Part shown: piece by piece, positions 22,172 through 23,085 of the stretch
How the letters are laid out: each line of letters opens with the position of its first letter
Numbering within the stretch: position 1 is the first letter of the stretch
IMG/VR virus record: IMGVR_UViG_3300029892_000093
Location: 1-23,085 of that record
Length of the DNA: 23,085 nucleotides
Origin: a virus
Direction: 5' to 3' (one strand)
Notes under the pieces: model-generated
Seen by the model: only the letters and a program-made list of their open reading frames with translations
Told to the model about the DNA's origin: nothing
The model's database searches: none
Made by a program: the position numbers and the translations under genes

Positions 22172-22404
22172 TTCGCATCCTCCGCAAGCGCGGCGAGAAG
22201 GGCGTCGGTCTGCGCGACGGCGTGCAAGGCGAGATCATCCAGCGTCATGTCATCACTGGTCGGACTTGCCACCAGCCCCGCAAGCAGGTGGATTGCCACG
22301 TATTCCCGCTTCGTGAGGCCTGTCTGGGCATAGAATGCCTCGTCGTGCCCGTCTGTACCGGCCGGATGCGGGAACGCCGCCCCGCTCGTGTCTCTCGCGT
22401 CCAT
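22168..22404 (-). CDS. small phage protein with TKREY/DD motif (78 aa)
   Basis: 78 aa from the ATG 22404, overlapping the preceding stop by one base (TAATG) and preceded by AAGGAGACGAG. The segment GLTKREYVAIHLLAGLVASP followed by DDMTLDDLALHAVAQTDALL matches a family of small phage proteins ('LTKREyfA..aL.gll') seen in many tailed phages. Function unknown; helical, cytoplasmic. Confidence 0.75.
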   Translation of the reverse strand: MDARDTSGAAFPHPAGTDGHDEAFYAQTGLTKREYVAIHLLAGLVASPTSDDMTLDDLALHAVAQTDALLAALAEDAK

Positions 22405-22658
22405 TATCTCGTCTCCTTGGGGGAATGCTCGTCCAGTGCGGCGCGAACGACTTTCAGACCGCCCTCGATTGTCGCAATGGCTGTCCGCTTCGGGGCGCCG
22501 GTTTCCAGGTCGATCTTCGCGTTCAGCAGGTAGCCGGATGCGGCGCTGAGGGCGGTACGCAATCCAGCAATCGCATCTGCGGCTTCGCGTTCGATCGATC
22601 CGAATGCTCCCATTGCCGTAGCTATGTGCCGCAATCGCTCTTCAAGGTCTGCGCTCAT
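22404..22658 (-). CDS. small helical phage protein (84 aa)
   Basis: 84 aa from the ATG 22658, with a strong AAGGAG nine bases upstream. Composition is helical and polar: LEERLRHIATAMGAFGSIER, then EAADAIAGLRTALSAASGYL and VVRAALDEHSPKETR. No family is recognised, although the 'IEREAADAI..L' segment is common in small phage proteins of unknown function. The stop overlaps the next gene by one base, typical of the array. Confidence 0.7.
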   Translation of the reverse strand: MSADLEERLRHIATAMGAFGSIEREAADAIAGLRTALSAASGYLLNAKIDLETGAPKRTAIATIEGGLKVVRAALDEHSPKETR

Positions 22659-22674
22659 CTCGTCTCCTTGAGTG

Positions 22675-22743
22675 TCACCGGGTGGCCTGTCTCGCCCGCG
22701 CGATAATGCCGAGCGCGATTTCCTCGTCCTGTCCGCGCATCAT
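22675..22743 (-). CDS. possible 22-aa mini-ORF between HNH and the small-gene array
   Basis: ATGATG at 22743 overlaps the HNH stop and encodes MMRGQDEEIALGIIARARQA followed by TR. Its stop lies 16 bases before the next start. The ribosome site is weak (GACGAG). It could be a real leader peptide or only a spacer. Confidence 0.35.
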   Translation of the reverse strand: MMRGQDEEIALGIIARARQATR

Positions 22744-23085
22744 TTGCGCTCGTCTGCCCAGACGGGCTCGCCGTTCATCCGACGCCAGCCCCGGAAGCCG
22801 CTTCGCTTGGGCTTGATGCCCAAATGCCGGGCCTTCACGCGGGCCGTTTTCGCCTTCTCGGCAACGTCCTCTGCATTCTTCGCTGGCAAGCACCAGTCAC
22901 AGGTGACGGATAGGTTCCGCTCGCGGTTCTCGCCGCCGTTGATCAGCGCCTTGACGTGCTCCAGGGTCCACCGCTCGCCGGCCGTGATCTTCCTTTGGCA
23001 CCGATGGCACCGGCCGCCCTCGCGCTCGAATACGCGTAGGCGCACGCGGGGCGGGACTGCCGTGTCCGGCGTCTTGCCCTGCCAT
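22740..23085 (-). CDS. HNH endonuclease, 5' end beyond the window
   Basis: The frame runs off the right edge (last complete codon ends at 23084), so the start is outside; the visible GTG 23045 is only an internal candidate. 114 residues are seen. The sequence reads WQGKTPDTAVPPRVRLRVFE, then RCHRCQRKITAGERWTLEHV, ALINGGENRERNLSVTCDWC and KNAEDVAEKAKTARVKARHL. Two CxxC pairs frame the HNH core with histidine in LEHV and asparagines in GGENRERNL. This is the McrA-like HNH type common in tailed phages of alphaproteobacteria, often near packaging genes where it may assist terminase. Its minus-strand context with early-type genes leaves role open. Confidence 0.85.
   Translation of the reverse strand, partial: WQGKTPDTAVPPRVRLRVFEREGGRCHRCQRKITAGERWTLEHVKALINGGENRERNLSVTCDWCLPAKNAEDVAEKAKTARVKARHLGIKPKRSGFRGWRRMNGEPVWADERK

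Noticed and set aside
1-23085. T7-type RNA polymerase promoters, tRNA genes, CRISPR repeats, IS ends and attachment sites
   Set aside because: None recognised by eye on either strand; a motif scan and tRNA search would be needed to exclude degenerate forms.

Overview
The window looks like part of the genome of a short-tailed (podovirus-like) phage or prophage of a GC-rich alphaproteobacterium. The host assignment is inferred from gene families (DUF1937, DUF6378, GH108 muramidase, small minus-strand phage genes) and from GC-rich codon use; no host gene or attachment site is present. No integrase, terminase, capsid, portal, tRNA or CRISPR was seen, so lifestyle cannot be decided.

Layout. 1-2307: the 3' part of a large tail protein. 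2309-2875: a convergent HNH-AP2 homing endonuclease. 2949-10741: a tightly overlapping plus-strand block of ejection or internal-virion proteins (GNAT-like, small Ala-rich, SLT transglycosylase, two large hydrophobic proteins and a 65-aa two-TM protein), closed by a clear rho-independent terminator at 10768-10793. 10872-13634: a pectin-lyase-fold tailspike. 13643-14518: an antisense, low-GC carbohydrate sulfotransferase. 14611-15997: lysis genes (GH108 muramidase with a C-terminal TM, and two small membrane proteins). 16003-18090: a minus-strand HTH regulator divergent from a four-gene overlapping membrane/secreted cassette, with two near-identical palindromes between them. Genes 2 and 3 of the cassette resemble a miniature ExbB/TolQ-ExbD/TolR proton-channel pair. 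18121-20149: an HTH-metallophosphoesterase whose 3' end carries a homing endonuclease unit. 20146-20833: DUF1937 and DUF6378 genes. 20808-23085: a minus-strand array of small translationally coupled phage genes headed by an HNH nuclease that runs off the window.

Two points stand out. First, the ExbBD/TolQR-like cassette sits next to the lysis genes, apparently under its own repressor, where no Rz/Rz1 spanin pair is recognisable. It could be an envelope-energised lysis aid, a superinfection-exclusion device or another defence module. Second, the homing endonuclease at 19343-20026 lies between two versions of the same phosphoesterase C-terminus. The version attached to the gene encodes nearly the same peptide as the orphaned one with almost every codon changed. 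This looks like a mobile unit that brings a recoded replacement 3' end for the gene it invades.

All family calls come from reading translated sequence by eye. No database search was run.
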